64,000 nucleotides of DNA from Paenibacillus ginsengarvi (lineage in GTDB: Bacteria; Bacillota; Bacilli; Paenibacillales; NBRC-103111). A program made the translations under genes and the position numbers. The notes below the pieces were generated by a model. It was not told the DNA's origin, did not search any database, and was given only the letters and a program-made list of their open reading frames with translations. The stretch lies in NCBI RefSeq assembly GCF_003626695.1, contig NZ_RBAH01000022.1, positions 1 through 64,000 of the forward strand. Reading direction: 5' to 3'. Below are positions 8,334 through 17,090 of this stretch, piece by piece (the first letter of the stretch is position 1; the number at the start of each line of letters is the position of its first letter).

Positions 8334-8424
8334 CGGCGTTACCGGACCCTCAGCAAAACGTTGCCTAAATCGAAACGGGGGATTAAGATGGTAGCACAGC
8401 TATTTTACCGGGAGGCAGAACCGT

Positions 8425-9132
8425 TTGAAAATCAAAGTATTGATAGCCGACGACAATTCGTTTATTCGGGAAGGTTTGAAAATCATCCTGCTCAGCTTCG
8501 AGGAGTTCGATGTCGTGGGCACGGCGGAGGATGGGGCCGAGGCGGTCGCTTTCTGTAAAAGCAACAAGGTCGACGTGGCGCTGCTCGACGTGCGGATGCC
8601 GAATATGAACGGTGTGGAGGCAACTCGGCTGATAACCGAGCAGACGAGCGTTAAGCCGCTTATCCTTACCACGTTCGACGACGACGAATATATTCTTGAG
8701 GCGGTGCAGTCGGGCGCGCGCGGGTATTTGCTCAAAAATAACGACCCCGAGCGCATACGCGACGCGATTAAGAGCGTCTACCACAATCATCACGTGCTGC
8801 AGGATGTCGTTCTCGACAAAATCAAATCGAATCTGGCGGCGGGGGCAGGCGGAACCGCGGCGCAGACCGCTTCTCCGGAGCAGGGGGAGGCGCAGGCAAA
8901 TCTTACAGAAGGCCATAAAATCGACCGCAGCCTGTTCACCGAACGGGAGCTCGAGGTAATGGAGCGAATCGCGAACGGGCTGTCCAACAAGGAAATCGCC
9001 AAAAAGCTGTTCATCTCCGAAGGAACGGTCGCCAATTATATTACTTCGGTTTTAAACAAAACGGGTCTGGAGCATCGGACGCAAATCGCGATTTATTATT
9101 TGACGGGCGAAACGAGAATGTCGGACGAATGA
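8425..9132 (+). CDS. lnrK: Response regulator, NarL/LuxR family (LnrK-like)
   Basis: 235 residues from the TTG at 8425, with GGAGG 9 bases upstream. The receiver domain has the acidic pocket DD (9-10), phospho-acceptor Asp55 in LLDVRMP and Lys in LLKNN. A linker of about 40 residues rich in Ala, Gly and Gln follows. The LuxR-type helix-turn-helix (FTERELEVMERIANGLSNKE onward) fills the C-terminus. It overlaps the histidine kinase gene by 4 bases and lies upstream of an ABC exporter. The whole arrangement matches LnrJK/LnrLMN (YfiJKLMN) of Bacillus subtilis, which senses and exports linearmycins. The symbol rests on this gene order. Confidence 0.85.
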   Translation: MKIKVLIADDNSFIREGLKIILLSFEEFDVVGTAEDGAEAVAFCKSNKVDVALLDVRMPNMNGVEATRLITEQTSVKPLILTTFDDDEYILEAVQSGARGYLLKNNDPERIRDAIKSVYHNHHVLQDVVLDKIKSNLAAGAGGTAAQTASPEQGEAQANLTEGHKIDRSLFTERELEVMERIANGLSNKEIAKKLFISEGTVANYITSVLNKTGLEHRTQIAIYYLTGETRMSDE

Positions 9133-10277
9133 GAGAAGACGAACAAAGGTCTCCCTTGCAGCCCGAGCTGTGGGCGATCGGGAATAAGGCGGTGCTGCTT
9201 GGCTACGTCATTGCCGCCGCCTTCCTAAACGATCCCTCGTCTGCGGTCGCGTCGTGGCATATGCTCGTCTATTTGCTGTATCTCGCGATCAATGTAACGA
9301 TTCTGATCTTCAAGGCGCCTTCTGCCAAATGGCTGCTGGCCGCAGCTTCGGTCGCCCTCGCCGTTTATGCCGCCTTTCGTCTCGAGCCGCTGCTGCTTCT
9401 GCTGCTGCCTGCGAACCTGTGCGAGCTGGCCGAGCGGTTTGCGAGAAAAAGACTTGCTGCCTTACTTTTGGTCCTGTTTGCGGTGCTGCTTGTCCCCTAC
9501 AGCCTGATACCCTCTTATTTGCTGTGCGGCTTGTTGAGCTATCTGTTATATGCGTACGGCGGCGCGTTAAGCGATAAGCTCGGGAGGCTCGAGAAGGAGC
9601 GCGAGCGGATGCGTGCAGATTTGCAGCGGCTAGCCCGCATGCTGAGCGAGAATCACGAATATATTCGGCAGTCCGAATATACGATCAAGCTCGAGGAGCG
9701 GAACCGGCTGTCCCAGCAAATTCACGACGATGTCGGACATGCGATGGCGGGTGCGCTTTTCCAGATGGAGGCGTCGCGGCTGCTGATGCAGACGAACCGG
9801 GACAAGGCATCCGAGCTGCTTGGCAATGCGATCTCCATCTCCAAGGAAGGGCTCGAGCGGATTCGTCAAACGCTGAAAGATATGAAGCCGCGAGCGGAGG
9901 AGCTGGGAGTGAACCGTCTCCGTCTGTTCGTCGACGAGCTGTCGGCCAAAGAAACGGTAACCGCGACGCTGAGCTGCGACGGCGATATCGACGTCATTAC
10001 GCCGATCCAGTGGAAGATCATTCAGCAGAACGCTACCGAAGCGGTAACGAATGCGCTCAAATACGCGAAAGCTTCCGCTATTCATATCGAAATCCGGGTG
10101 CTGAACAAATTCATCAAGGCGGTTGTTTCCGACAACGGGGTCGGGGCGGAGAAGGTCGTCAAAGGGCTCGGCATCGTCGGCATGGAGGAGCGGGCCGCGT
10201 CGGTGGGGGGAACCGTGATCGTCGACGGGGCGAAGGGGTTTAGCGTTACGACGCTGCTGCCGTACGAGAGCCGGTGA
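9129..10277 (+). CDS. lnrJ: Sensor histidine kinase, NarL-type (LnrJ-like)
   Basis: 382 residues. The first ~145 residues hold several membrane helices with very short loops and no large outside domain, so the signal is probably sensed in or at the membrane. A coiled coil follows (about 150-190), then the HisKA_3 phospho-acceptor LSQQIHDDVGHA with His199. The C-terminus is an HATPase domain with the N box TEAVTNALKYA and G box SDNGVGAEKV. It starts inside the stop of the response regulator (ATGA). In B. subtilis the kinase gene comes before the regulator gene; here the order is reversed. Confidence 0.87.
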   Translation: MREDEQRSPLQPELWAIGNKAVLLGYVIAAAFLNDPSSAVASWHMLVYLLYLAINVTILIFKAPSAKWLLAAASVALAVYAAFRLEPLLLLLLPANLCELAERFARKRLAALLLVLFAVLLVPYSLIPSYLLCGLLSYLLYAYGGALSDKLGRLEKERERMRADLQRLARMLSENHEYIRQSEYTIKLEERNRLSQQIHDDVGHAMAGALFQMEASRLLMQTNRDKASELLGNAISISKEGLERIRQTLKDMKPRAEELGVNRLRLFVDELSAKETVTATLSCDGDIDVITPIQWKIIQQNATEAVTNALKYAKASAIHIEIRVLNKFIKAVVSDNGVGAEKVVKGLGIVGMEERAASVGGTVIVDGAKGFSVTTLLPYESR

Positions 10278-10317
10278 ATATAATCACGCGTATACAATGT
10301 GAATATTCTCATAGTCG

Positions 10318-10358
10318 GAGGATGAACTTATGCACTGACATAAGGGCATCCTCTTTTA
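10318..10358 (+). terminator. Hairpin between the two-component and exporter genes
   Basis: GAGGATG and CTTATG (10318-10332) pair with CATAAG and CATCCTC (10339-10353), with a 2x2 internal loop, followed by TTTT. It separates the regulator pair from the exporter genes, which then probably have their own response-regulator-driven promoter in 10358-10390. Confidence 0.75.
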
Positions 10359-10396
10359 TTACAATACAGACATAATAGAAGCGAGGAGAGATTCGA

Positions 10397-11335
10397 GTGA
10401 GCAACGTACTGGAAATTCGCGGCTTGACCAAAAAATTCGGCGATTTCATTGCCGTCGACAATATGACGCTGAACGTGCGCGAAGGGGAAATTTTCGGCTT
10501 CCTCGGCGCAAACGGAGCGGGCAAAAGCACGACGATCAACATGATCGCATCGCTGCTGCGCTATACGAAGGGCGAAATCGGGCTGCTCGGCAAAAATATC
10601 GAAAAAAACGGCAAATTCGCCAAAATGAACATCGGCATCGTACCGCAGGATCTGGCTATCTATGAGGATATGACCGCTTATGAGAATGTGAGCTTTTTCG
10701 CCGGCTTGTACGGGCTTCGCGGGGCGCTGCTGAAGGAACGGACCGAGGAAGCGCTCGAATTCGTCGGGCTCGGCGACAAGCACAAGAGCTTTCCGAAAAA
10801 CTTCTCGGGCGGCATGAAGCGCCGACTGAATATCGCCTGCGCGATCGCGCACCGGCCGAAGCTGATTATTATGGATGAACCGACGGTGGGGATCGACCCC
10901 CATTCGCGCAACTACATTTTGAACTCGGTGCGCAAGCTCAACGAGATGGGCTGCACGATCATTTATACGAGCCACTACATGGAGGAAGTCGAAGAAATCT
11001 GTACCCGCATCGCCATCGTCGATCACGGCAAAGTGATCGCGGAAGGAACGAAGGAGCAGCTCAAGGCGATCATTACCGATTCGAAGGAAATCTGGATCGG
11101 CGTAAAAACGAACGTCTCGCTGCCGATCGAGCCGCTGAAGGGTATTCAAGGCGTCGACTCGGTCCGGCTGGAGGAGCACATGCTGAAGATCGTCTCCAAG
11201 GCGGAGGTGGGCAATTTAAACCGGATCATTCAGCAGCTGATCAAAGACCAGGTGGAGATTCGCTCGGTCGAGGAGCAGGCGCCGAACCTGGAAACGGTGT
11301 TCCTGACCTTGACCGGCCGGAACTTGCGGGACTAG
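10397..11335 (+). CDS. lnrL: ABC exporter ATP-binding protein (LnrL-like)
   Basis: 312 residues, the same length class as LnrL/YfiL. Walker A is GANGAGKS (37-44), the signature is FSGGMKRRLNIA, and Walker B is IIMDEPTVGID, followed by the switch His in SHYMEE. A C-terminal extension of about 90 residues is typical of drug-resistance ABC ATPases. The GTG start follows GAGGAG. It energises the two permeases that follow directly and should export an amphiphilic antibiotic such as a polyene-like compound, by analogy. Confidence 0.87.
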   Translation: MSNVLEIRGLTKKFGDFIAVDNMTLNVREGEIFGFLGANGAGKSTTINMIASLLRYTKGEIGLLGKNIEKNGKFAKMNIGIVPQDLAIYEDMTAYENVSFFAGLYGLRGALLKERTEEALEFVGLGDKHKSFPKNFSGGMKRRLNIACAIAHRPKLIIMDEPTVGIDPHSRNYILNSVRKLNEMGCTIIYTSHYMEEVEEICTRIAIVDHGKVIAEGTKEQLKAIITDSKEIWIGVKTNVSLPIEPLKGIQGVDSVRLEEHMLKIVSKAEVGNLNRIIQQLIKDQVEIRSVEEQAPNLETVFLTLTGRNLRD

Positions 11336-11347
11336 GGGGAGATGGCG

Positions 11348-12472
11348 ATGAACATCTGGCATATTGCGGTCAAGGAAATCCGCTCGAACCTTCGCGACAC
11401 CCGGACGTTTCTGTTTATGCTGGCCTTTCCAATCGTAATGATGCTCATACTCGGTACGGCGCTCTCGAACGCGTTCGGGTCGGGTTCGAACGTTGGCGAC
11501 TTGTGGCTGCTGGTGAAGCAGCAAACGTCGAATACGCAGCTTGCGACTGCATGGGTCGGATTCGCGGAATCGCTCGGCCGGGAAGGCGTCAAGATCGACC
11601 GTGCGGAGCCGGGCGTTGACGGCCGGGAGGAAGTTCGCACAGGTCGTTACGCCGCTTATGCGGAAGTGGGCGATGACGGCATCCGCTTTTACGGCAGCAG
11701 CAAAAATAGGATCGAAAGCGATATTTTGCAAGGCATGCTGACGGCGTTCGCGGGACGTTACTCGCTTGTGTCCGCCGCTTACGGAATCGACCCCGCTTCG
11801 GCGCCGGCCCTCGCGAGCGGCTCCGGGCCAAGCGGCGATTTCGTCAAGGAGACGGCGCTGAATCCGGGCAAAAAGCCGGGCTCGATCGACTATTATGCCA
11901 TTGCGATGACGACGATGATCGCGCTGTATTCCGTCATGTCCGCCAGCTCGTTGTTCCGCGGCGAGCGCACCCGCCACACGTCGATCCGGCTGATGGCGGC
12001 TCCCGTCAGCAGAGGGGAAATTTTCATCGGCAAAATCGCCGGCTGCACCTTCATCAACCTGCTTTGCATTATGGCCGTGTTCCTGTTCAGCAAATTCGCG
12101 TTTGGCGCCGATTGGGGCACGCATTACGGAGCGGTGATTCTCGTTCTGCTCACCGAAGTGATACTCGCCGTCAGCCTCGGGCTTGGCGTAAGCTTCTTGG
12201 TCAAGGGCGACGGAGCAAGCTCGGTCATGACCATTTTCACGCAGATCGCTTCTTTTATCGGCGGGGCGTATTTTCCGATCGGCGATACGGAAGGGTTTAT
12301 GAGCGTGCTGACGCAGCTGTCGCCGCTGCGCTGGGCGAATACGGCTTTGATGCAAATCATTTACAACGACAATGCCGCAGCCGTCTGGCCGGTAGTACTG
12401 GTCAATATCGGCGTCGCCGTCGCTTTTCTGATCGTCGCCGTTTACTCCATGCACAAACGGGAGGCGTTATAA
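11348..12472 (+). CDS. lnrM: ABC-2 type exporter permease (LnrM-like)
   Basis: 374 residues from the ATG at 11348, spaced 7 bases from AGGGGGAG; the ATG at 11342 is too close. The plan is that of ABC2_membrane_3 proteins: one N-terminal helix (FLFMLAFPIVMMLIL), a large extracytoplasmic domain (about 45-180), then five helices. The start of the helix bundle carries the ERTRHTSIRLMAAPVSR coupling segment. It forms a heterodimer with the next gene product, by family precedent. Confidence 0.85.
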   Translation: MNIWHIAVKEIRSNLRDTRTFLFMLAFPIVMMLILGTALSNAFGSGSNVGDLWLLVKQQTSNTQLATAWVGFAESLGREGVKIDRAEPGVDGREEVRTGRYAAYAEVGDDGIRFYGSSKNRIESDILQGMLTAFAGRYSLVSAAYGIDPASAPALASGSGPSGDFVKETALNPGKKPGSIDYYAIAMTTMIALYSVMSASSLFRGERTRHTSIRLMAAPVSRGEIFIGKIAGCTFINLLCIMAVFLFSKFAFGADWGTHYGAVILVLLTEVILAVSLGLGVSFLVKGDGASSVMTIFTQIASFIGGAYFPIGDTEGFMSVLTQLSPLRWANTALMQIIYNDNAAAVWPVVLVNIGVAVAFLIVAVYSMHKREAL

Positions 12473-12473
12473 G

Positions 12474-13622
12474 ATGAAAGAAATGATATGGCTCGTCCGT
12501 AAAATGCTTGCGCGCACATTCCGCAGCAAAAAAAGCTGGTTTATTTATATCGGATTGCCAATCGTCGGCATATTTGTCTCCTTGTTCGTGAGCGGCGACA
12601 CCAGCGGCACACTGCGCGTCGGCACCTTGAACAAGGACGGCAATCAGGCGATTACGCAGGACGCGATTCGGTTTCTGGAACGGCTCGGCCAGGTCAAGGT
12701 AACGCCGGTGGCGGACGAACAAACGTTGAACGATCAGATCGCGGCGGGCAAGCTGGACAGCGGGATCGTGTTGGGCCAGGGGTTTGCCGCGAGCGTGCGG
12801 CAGGGCGCTCCGGACCATCTGAGCATCATATCCGTGAAAGGGGCGCAGGCAACCGGATACGTCAAGGCCATGCTGAACGACTATGTCGGCAATATTGCCG
12901 CGATAGCCAGAAACGCACAAGGCGATGCAGGCCGGTTCGACTCTTTGTACGCCGCCTATACCCGGCAAAGCTTCCAGGTAACCGCGGAGACGCTTCAGGA
13001 TTCGTCGAATACGAAGGCGATTACGTATCAAGCGATCGGGTTTCTGATTACGTTCATGATGTTCTCTGCGGTGAATATGTCGGAGATGATCCTTAAGGAG
13101 AAGGAAAACCTCACCTTCCTTCGTCTGCTGTCGTCGCCACTGTCGGCGAAGATGTACGTGCTCTCCAACGTAGTCGTCAACATAGTCATCATGCTTGTGC
13201 AGATCATCGTGACGCTGATCGTCATGAAACAGGTGTTCCATATCGATTCGGGCATCCCGTACGGCCGGTTCGTCCCGGCGCTGCTGTTGTTCGCGCTGAC
13301 CGCGATCGCACTGTCGCTGATGATCGTCGCTTTCGCTAAAACAAGCAGAGGCGCAGGCGCCATGCAAACGCTCATCATCACGCCGACATGCCTGCTCGCA
13401 GGCTGCTTCTTCCCGATGGACATCATGCCGGAAACGGTGCGCGACATCTCGAAATTTATGCCGCAGCATTGGCTGCTCGATATGATTAACAAGCTCCAGC
13501 AAGGGGTATCGATCGCAAGCTTGTCTCTCAACATGGCGATCCTGATCGCTTTCGCCGCCGTGTTCGCCCTGATCGCGATCTTCCGGTTCGGCCGCAACAA
13601 CGATATTCGCCAGTTCGTGTAA
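12474..13622 (+). CDS. lnrN: ABC-2 type exporter permease (LnrN-like)
   Basis: 382 residues with the same topology as the preceding permease: helix, large outer domain, then five helices. The coupling segment is KEKENLTFLRLLSSPLS (about 205-221). It begins one base after the previous stop, with GGGAGG upstream. This is the last gene of the Lnr-like set, which is closed by a terminator at 13643. Confidence 0.85.
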   Translation: MKEMIWLVRKMLARTFRSKKSWFIYIGLPIVGIFVSLFVSGDTSGTLRVGTLNKDGNQAITQDAIRFLERLGQVKVTPVADEQTLNDQIAAGKLDSGIVLGQGFAASVRQGAPDHLSIISVKGAQATGYVKAMLNDYVGNIAAIARNAQGDAGRFDSLYAAYTRQSFQVTAETLQDSSNTKAITYQAIGFLITFMMFSAVNMSEMILKEKENLTFLRLLSSPLSAKMYVLSNVVVNIVIMLVQIIVTLIVMKQVFHIDSGIPYGRFVPALLLFALTAIALSLMIVAFAKTSRGAGAMQTLIITPTCLLAGCFFPMDIMPETVRDISKFMPQHWLLDMINKLQQGVSIASLSLNMAILIAFAAVFALIAIFRFGRNNDIRQFV

Positions 13623-13642
13623 ACGGACTGTCGGCAACGAAG

Positions 13643-13687
13643 TCCCGTGCGTTCATGCTCGATAGAGCGGACGCCGGGATTTTTTTG
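13643..13687 (+). terminator. Terminator after the Lnr-like exporter
   Basis: TCCCG-T-GCGT (13643-13651) pairs with ACGC-CGGGA (13671-13679), with a bulge, followed by seven T. It separates the Lnr-like operon from the ECF/ABC operon. Confidence 0.8.
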
Positions 13688-13705
13688 CCAAAAAGCGGCG
13701 ACAGC

Positions 13706-13732
13706 GAAAACTTTTTGCCCGTTCGCTCGTTA
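13706..13732 (+). promoter_or_regulatory. Candidate ECF sigma promoter
   Basis: GAAAAC (13706-13711), 16 bases, then CGTTA (13728-13732). This matches the general pattern of ECF promoters such as those of SigW and SigX in Bacillus (an AAC-type -35 and a CGT-type -10). It lies about 70 bases before the first gene of an operon that encodes an ECF sigma factor, which suggests autoregulation. Confidence 0.55.
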
Positions 13733-13805
13733 TACGGTCGGAAGGCTGCCGGCGCAGGCTAGCATGCGCAGGAAACGGCCCTCATTCGCTGGGAGGCATC
13801 GGCAG

Positions 13806-14687
13806 GTGTTTATTCATATGGACGTCTTAAGTAAAAGATACGGCAAGTTTCAGGCGGTTCAAGACGTGACGCTTACGATCGGCAAAGGCATGTTCGGGCT
13901 GCTCGGCCCGAATGGCGCGGGCAAAACGACGCTTTTGCGCGTATTGTCCACGACGCTGCCGCCATCCGGGGGAAGCGTGACGATCGGCAATTACAGACTG
14001 GGCCGGGACGATCAGGCGATCCGTTCGCTGCTTGGCTATTTGCCGCAGGAGTTTGGCTTGCCCAAGCAGTTGACGGGCTACGAGTATTTGGATTATGCGG
14101 CGGTGATGAAGGGGTTCCGGCATTCGCAGCGGCGGAGGACGGAAGTCGAATCGGTGCTTGAGAAAGTGAATATGTCCGCCAGAGCGAAAGAGAGGACCGG
14201 AACGTATTCCGGCGGCATGAAGCAGCGAATCGGCATCGCTCAGGCGCTGCTCGGGTCTCCCGAGTTGATCGTTGTCGACGAACCGACGGCCGGGCTCGAT
14301 CCGGAGGAGCGGATGCGGTTTCGCAGCTTGCTCAGCGAGCTGAGCGCAAACCGGACGGTCCTCCTGTCGACGCATATCGTAGCCGATATCGCCGCAACAT
14401 GTTGCGGGCTGGCGGTTATGAAACGCGGACGGCTCGTCTACGATGGTTCTCTGGAGCGGCTTCTGGAGACGGTGAGGGGACGGGTATGGACCGGGTACGT
14501 TTCGGAGTCGCGTTTTGACGGGGTCAGAATGGAGTCGAACGTCATCTCCGCCCGAAAAGCAGCCTACGGCTACGACATTCGAGTGTTGTCGGGCACCAGG
14601 CCGTTCGAAGGAGCAACGCTCGCGCCAGCCGCTCTGGAAGACGCCTATCTGTATGTTTTGCGATCGGAGGGGATGGAAAGTGAGTGA
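13806..14687 (+). CDS. ABC transporter ATP-binding protein, first gene of the ECF/ABC operon
   Basis: 293 residues from the GTG at 13806, with GGGAGG 9 bases upstream. A second in-frame start, ATG at 13818, is possible. Walker A GPNGAGKT (34-41), signature YSGGMKQRIGIAQ, Walker B LIVVDEPTAGLDP and switch region LSTHIV are all intact, so it should hydrolyse ATP. The C-terminal ~80 residues are an accessory domain. Its stop overlaps the permease start by 8 bases, so the two products probably work together as an exporter. Confidence 0.87.
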   Translation: MFIHMDVLSKRYGKFQAVQDVTLTIGKGMFGLLGPNGAGKTTLLRVLSTTLPPSGGSVTIGNYRLGRDDQAIRSLLGYLPQEFGLPKQLTGYEYLDYAAVMKGFRHSQRRRTEVESVLEKVNMSARAKERTGTYSGGMKQRIGIAQALLGSPELIVVDEPTAGLDPEERMRFRSLLSELSANRTVLLSTHIVADIAATCCGLAVMKRGRLVYDGSLERLLETVRGRVWTGYVSESRFDGVRMESNVISARKAAYGYDIRVLSGTRPFEGATLAPAALEDAYLYVLRSEGMESE

Positions 14688-17046
14688 GTATTGGACGTAT
14701 GTAAAAGTCGAATGGAAGCTGACGCTGCGCAGCCCATCCGTTATTTTTTTGCTCGTTGGATTGTTTCTGTCGGTGCTTGTCGCTTTTATCGACAATCCAT
14801 ACGGCGCGGATATCGGCCGGTTTACTTCGGAGGCAGCGTATCGTTACATGTGGGGGCTTTCGCTGCTGGCGCAGTTTTGGGCCGTTTCGGCGGCGCGGCG
14901 GGAAACGGCGTCGAAGGTCTACCTGTTACAAGCCGCTTTGCCTTACAGCTCGGGGGCGCTCGTAGGCGCCAAACTGACCGTCCTGCTTGTTCTGTTCGGC
15001 TCACTCGCCTTGGTTCCGGCCGTTTTTTACACCGGTGCCTCCTGGATATCGGGCCTTGCACTGCAGGCCTCGGCGCCGGGAATCGCCATGCTCGCCTCCA
15101 TGACGGTGCCGACGGCATTTACCGTCCTGCTCGGCTATTGGATGGGTGCATGGAATCACCGCCGACTTGTTTACGTATACAGCTTCGGCGCGGTGCTGCT
15201 GCTGCTCTTGTTCGCAAAGGCGGCGCTGCAAGGAGTCTTTCCGTTATCGTGGACCCATCTGCTCGATTACGGGTTATTTGACTTCATCAAAACCGGATTT
15301 TACTCGGGATTGTGGGGGTTTACCGGTGATGCGACTTACTGGCTCCACCGGCTTGCGTACGCTTCGCTAGTAGTACTTTTCTTCGCCGCAATCGTTTATC
15401 GCGAACAAAGACGCCGGAAGGAACGGCGGCGGATCGCGATTTATTTCCCGCTGTTCGCCGGGGCTGCTCTCACAATCGTGCTGTCGCTTATCGCGAATAC
15501 GGCCGTGTGGAACGAGCGGTCTGCCGCTTATGCAAGCAGCATCGACTTTTATCGCGGACTCGTGCGGGAAAATGCGCCGGGCATTCAGGAGGAAGCCGTT
15601 CGCCGGTATATGGCGGGGGAAGCGGCGAATCCGGTCTGGAAGCCGCTTGCGGATGAACACAAACGGATGCTCGAGCTGAATCGGCGTTACAGCTCGCTTA
15701 AGCCGGTCAGCTACGATATGAAGGTAACGACGGCGGAGAAGCATCAGATGGACGTTTCGACGACACTTCGCCTGAGCCATGAGGGACGGGAACAGCTGGA
15801 CCGCTTTCCGCTTATGCTGCGGCATTCGTTCCGGATCACGGATATGACGGTAAACGGCGTGAAAGCCGCCTTCGACTGGGAGCCCGGTCACGACGTCGTA
15901 TGGGTCGTGCCGGAGCGCCCCGTGCTGCCCGGGACGAAAGCGGACGTCGCGATGCGCTACAGTGGCGCGGTCAACGAATGGCGCTGGTTCGACTCGAGTG
16001 GCGCGAAGGGCATCGATGACATCTTGAATATGCACTGGATGCGGCCCGCCTTCGTAGACGACCATAACCTGCTTCTGCCGGGCGAATACGGCTGGTATCC
16101 GTATCCGGGAACCGTGAGGGTAGCTGAGCTGAAGCAGATTCACACCGAAGGAGCGCCGATGAAGGTGAGAAGCGAAACGGTCCTGCCTGCCGAACCGCTC
16201 CGTCTGCCTGCCGAGTTCCGCGTGGAGGTGGAAACGAGCGCTGCGGCGAATCTGATCGCCAGCGGGAGCAGAAGCACCGTGCAGTCTGCGGGAGGTCGCC
16301 AGCGTGTCATGTTTGAGGCGCAGGGCGCTCGTGTGTTCTCGCTGTTTGGAGGAGACATCGCGGAGTGGACGGCAGCCGGCGCAGGCAAGGAGCTTACGAT
16401 GATCACCTCCGGCCAAACCTCTCCCGAGACGGGGAAGCGGCTTGCGGGGCTCATGCTCCGTCATTACACGGAATTGTCCGCGCTTGCCAAACGTCTGAGT
16501 CCGGACGTTACGTTTCCTGACCGTGTCCGGTTTATCCGCTTAGATGAGCTGGAGAGGGACGATGAGGGCGTCACGGCAGGCAGCCAAAGCTTGACCGGCG
16601 TGTCTTTAAACGAGCGGCCGCGGGAGCCTATCGATAAAAACGGCCTCGTTTATTTGCCGGCGGAGATTACTCCGGCATCGATGACCCGCGACCGGCTCGC
16701 TCGCTTCGACGAATATTTGCTGGCGAAGACGGTTTTACCGGAAGGGCCGCTCTCCGATTCGATTGCTGCCTTGTTCCGCTATATGACGGCCGCCGTTACG
16801 AAATGGATCGAAACGGACGGACATCCGTCCGAGGGACGATTGTTCGCTCCCGATGCGTACCGGTACAACGGCCGTCCGCATCCGGTTTATATGAAGATGA
16901 ACGACGTATTGGCACAAGCGGACACAGAACAGTTCCGCAAGACGATGGTTGCGATATACGAGTTTGCGCGCGATTATAAAGGAAATGAGGAACGGACGGA
17001 CGCCGATTTTATCGCCTTCTTGAATGGGTTGCCGGGTACTCGGTAA
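14680..17046 (+). CDS. ABC-2-like permease fused to a peptidase-M1-like domain lacking the zinc motif
   Basis: 788 residues from the GTG at 14680, with GGAGG 9 bases upstream. Residues ~1-260 hold six or more hydrophobic helices like an ABC-2 permease. A further helix (about 265-285) leads into an extracytoplasmic part of ~480 residues. That part looks like the beta-rich N-terminal half of M1 aminopeptidases (TTLRLSHEGREQLDRFPLML, WRWFDSSG) followed by a helical tail. I find no HExxH zinc motif and no GAMEN, so the domain is probably not a working peptidase. Similar permease-M1 fusions are known; the missing catalytic residues are the odd point. It shares an operon with two ABC ATPases and an ECF sigma factor. 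Confidence 0.72.
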   Translation: MSEYWTYVKVEWKLTLRSPSVIFLLVGLFLSVLVAFIDNPYGADIGRFTSEAAYRYMWGLSLLAQFWAVSAARRETASKVYLLQAALPYSSGALVGAKLTVLLVLFGSLALVPAVFYTGASWISGLALQASAPGIAMLASMTVPTAFTVLLGYWMGAWNHRRLVYVYSFGAVLLLLLFAKAALQGVFPLSWTHLLDYGLFDFIKTGFYSGLWGFTGDATYWLHRLAYASLVVLFFAAIVYREQRRRKERRRIAIYFPLFAGAALTIVLSLIANTAVWNERSAAYASSIDFYRGLVRENAPGIQEEAVRRYMAGEAANPVWKPLADEHKRMLELNRRYSSLKPVSYDMKVTTAEKHQMDVSTTLRLSHEGREQLDRFPLMLRHSFRITDMTVNGVKAAFDWEPGHDVVWVVPERPVLPGTKADVAMRYSGAVNEWRWFDSSGAKGIDDILNMHWMRPAFVDDHNLLLPGEYGWYPYPGTVRVAELKQIHTEGAPMKVRSETVLPAEPLRLPAEFRVEVETSAAANLIASGSRSTVQSAGGRQRVMFEAQGARVFSLFGGDIAEWTAAGAGKELTMITSGQTSPETGKRLAGLMLRHYTELSALAKRLSPDVTFPDRVRFIRLDELERDDEGVTAGSQSLTGVSLNERPREPIDKNGLVYLPAEITPASMTRDRLARFDEYLLAKTVLPEGPLSDSIAALFRYMTAAVTKWIETDGHPSEGRLFAPDAYRYNGRPHPVYMKMNDVLAQADTEQFRKTMVAIYEFARDYKGNEERTDADFIAFLNGLPGTR

Positions 17047-17090
17047 GGTGGTTCAATCCCGCTCGCGGAAAAAAGAAAGGAGGGGTGCCG

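Noticed and set aside
11216-13637. Two frames of about 410 codons on the minus strand
   Set aside because: They lie opposite the Lnr-like exporter genes, are rich in Arg, His and Gln, and have no domain pattern or ribosome site.
13827-16464. Long minus-strand frames across the ECF/ABC operon
   Set aside because: They are shadows of the ABC ATPase and permease genes; the plus-strand proteins have full catalytic motifs.
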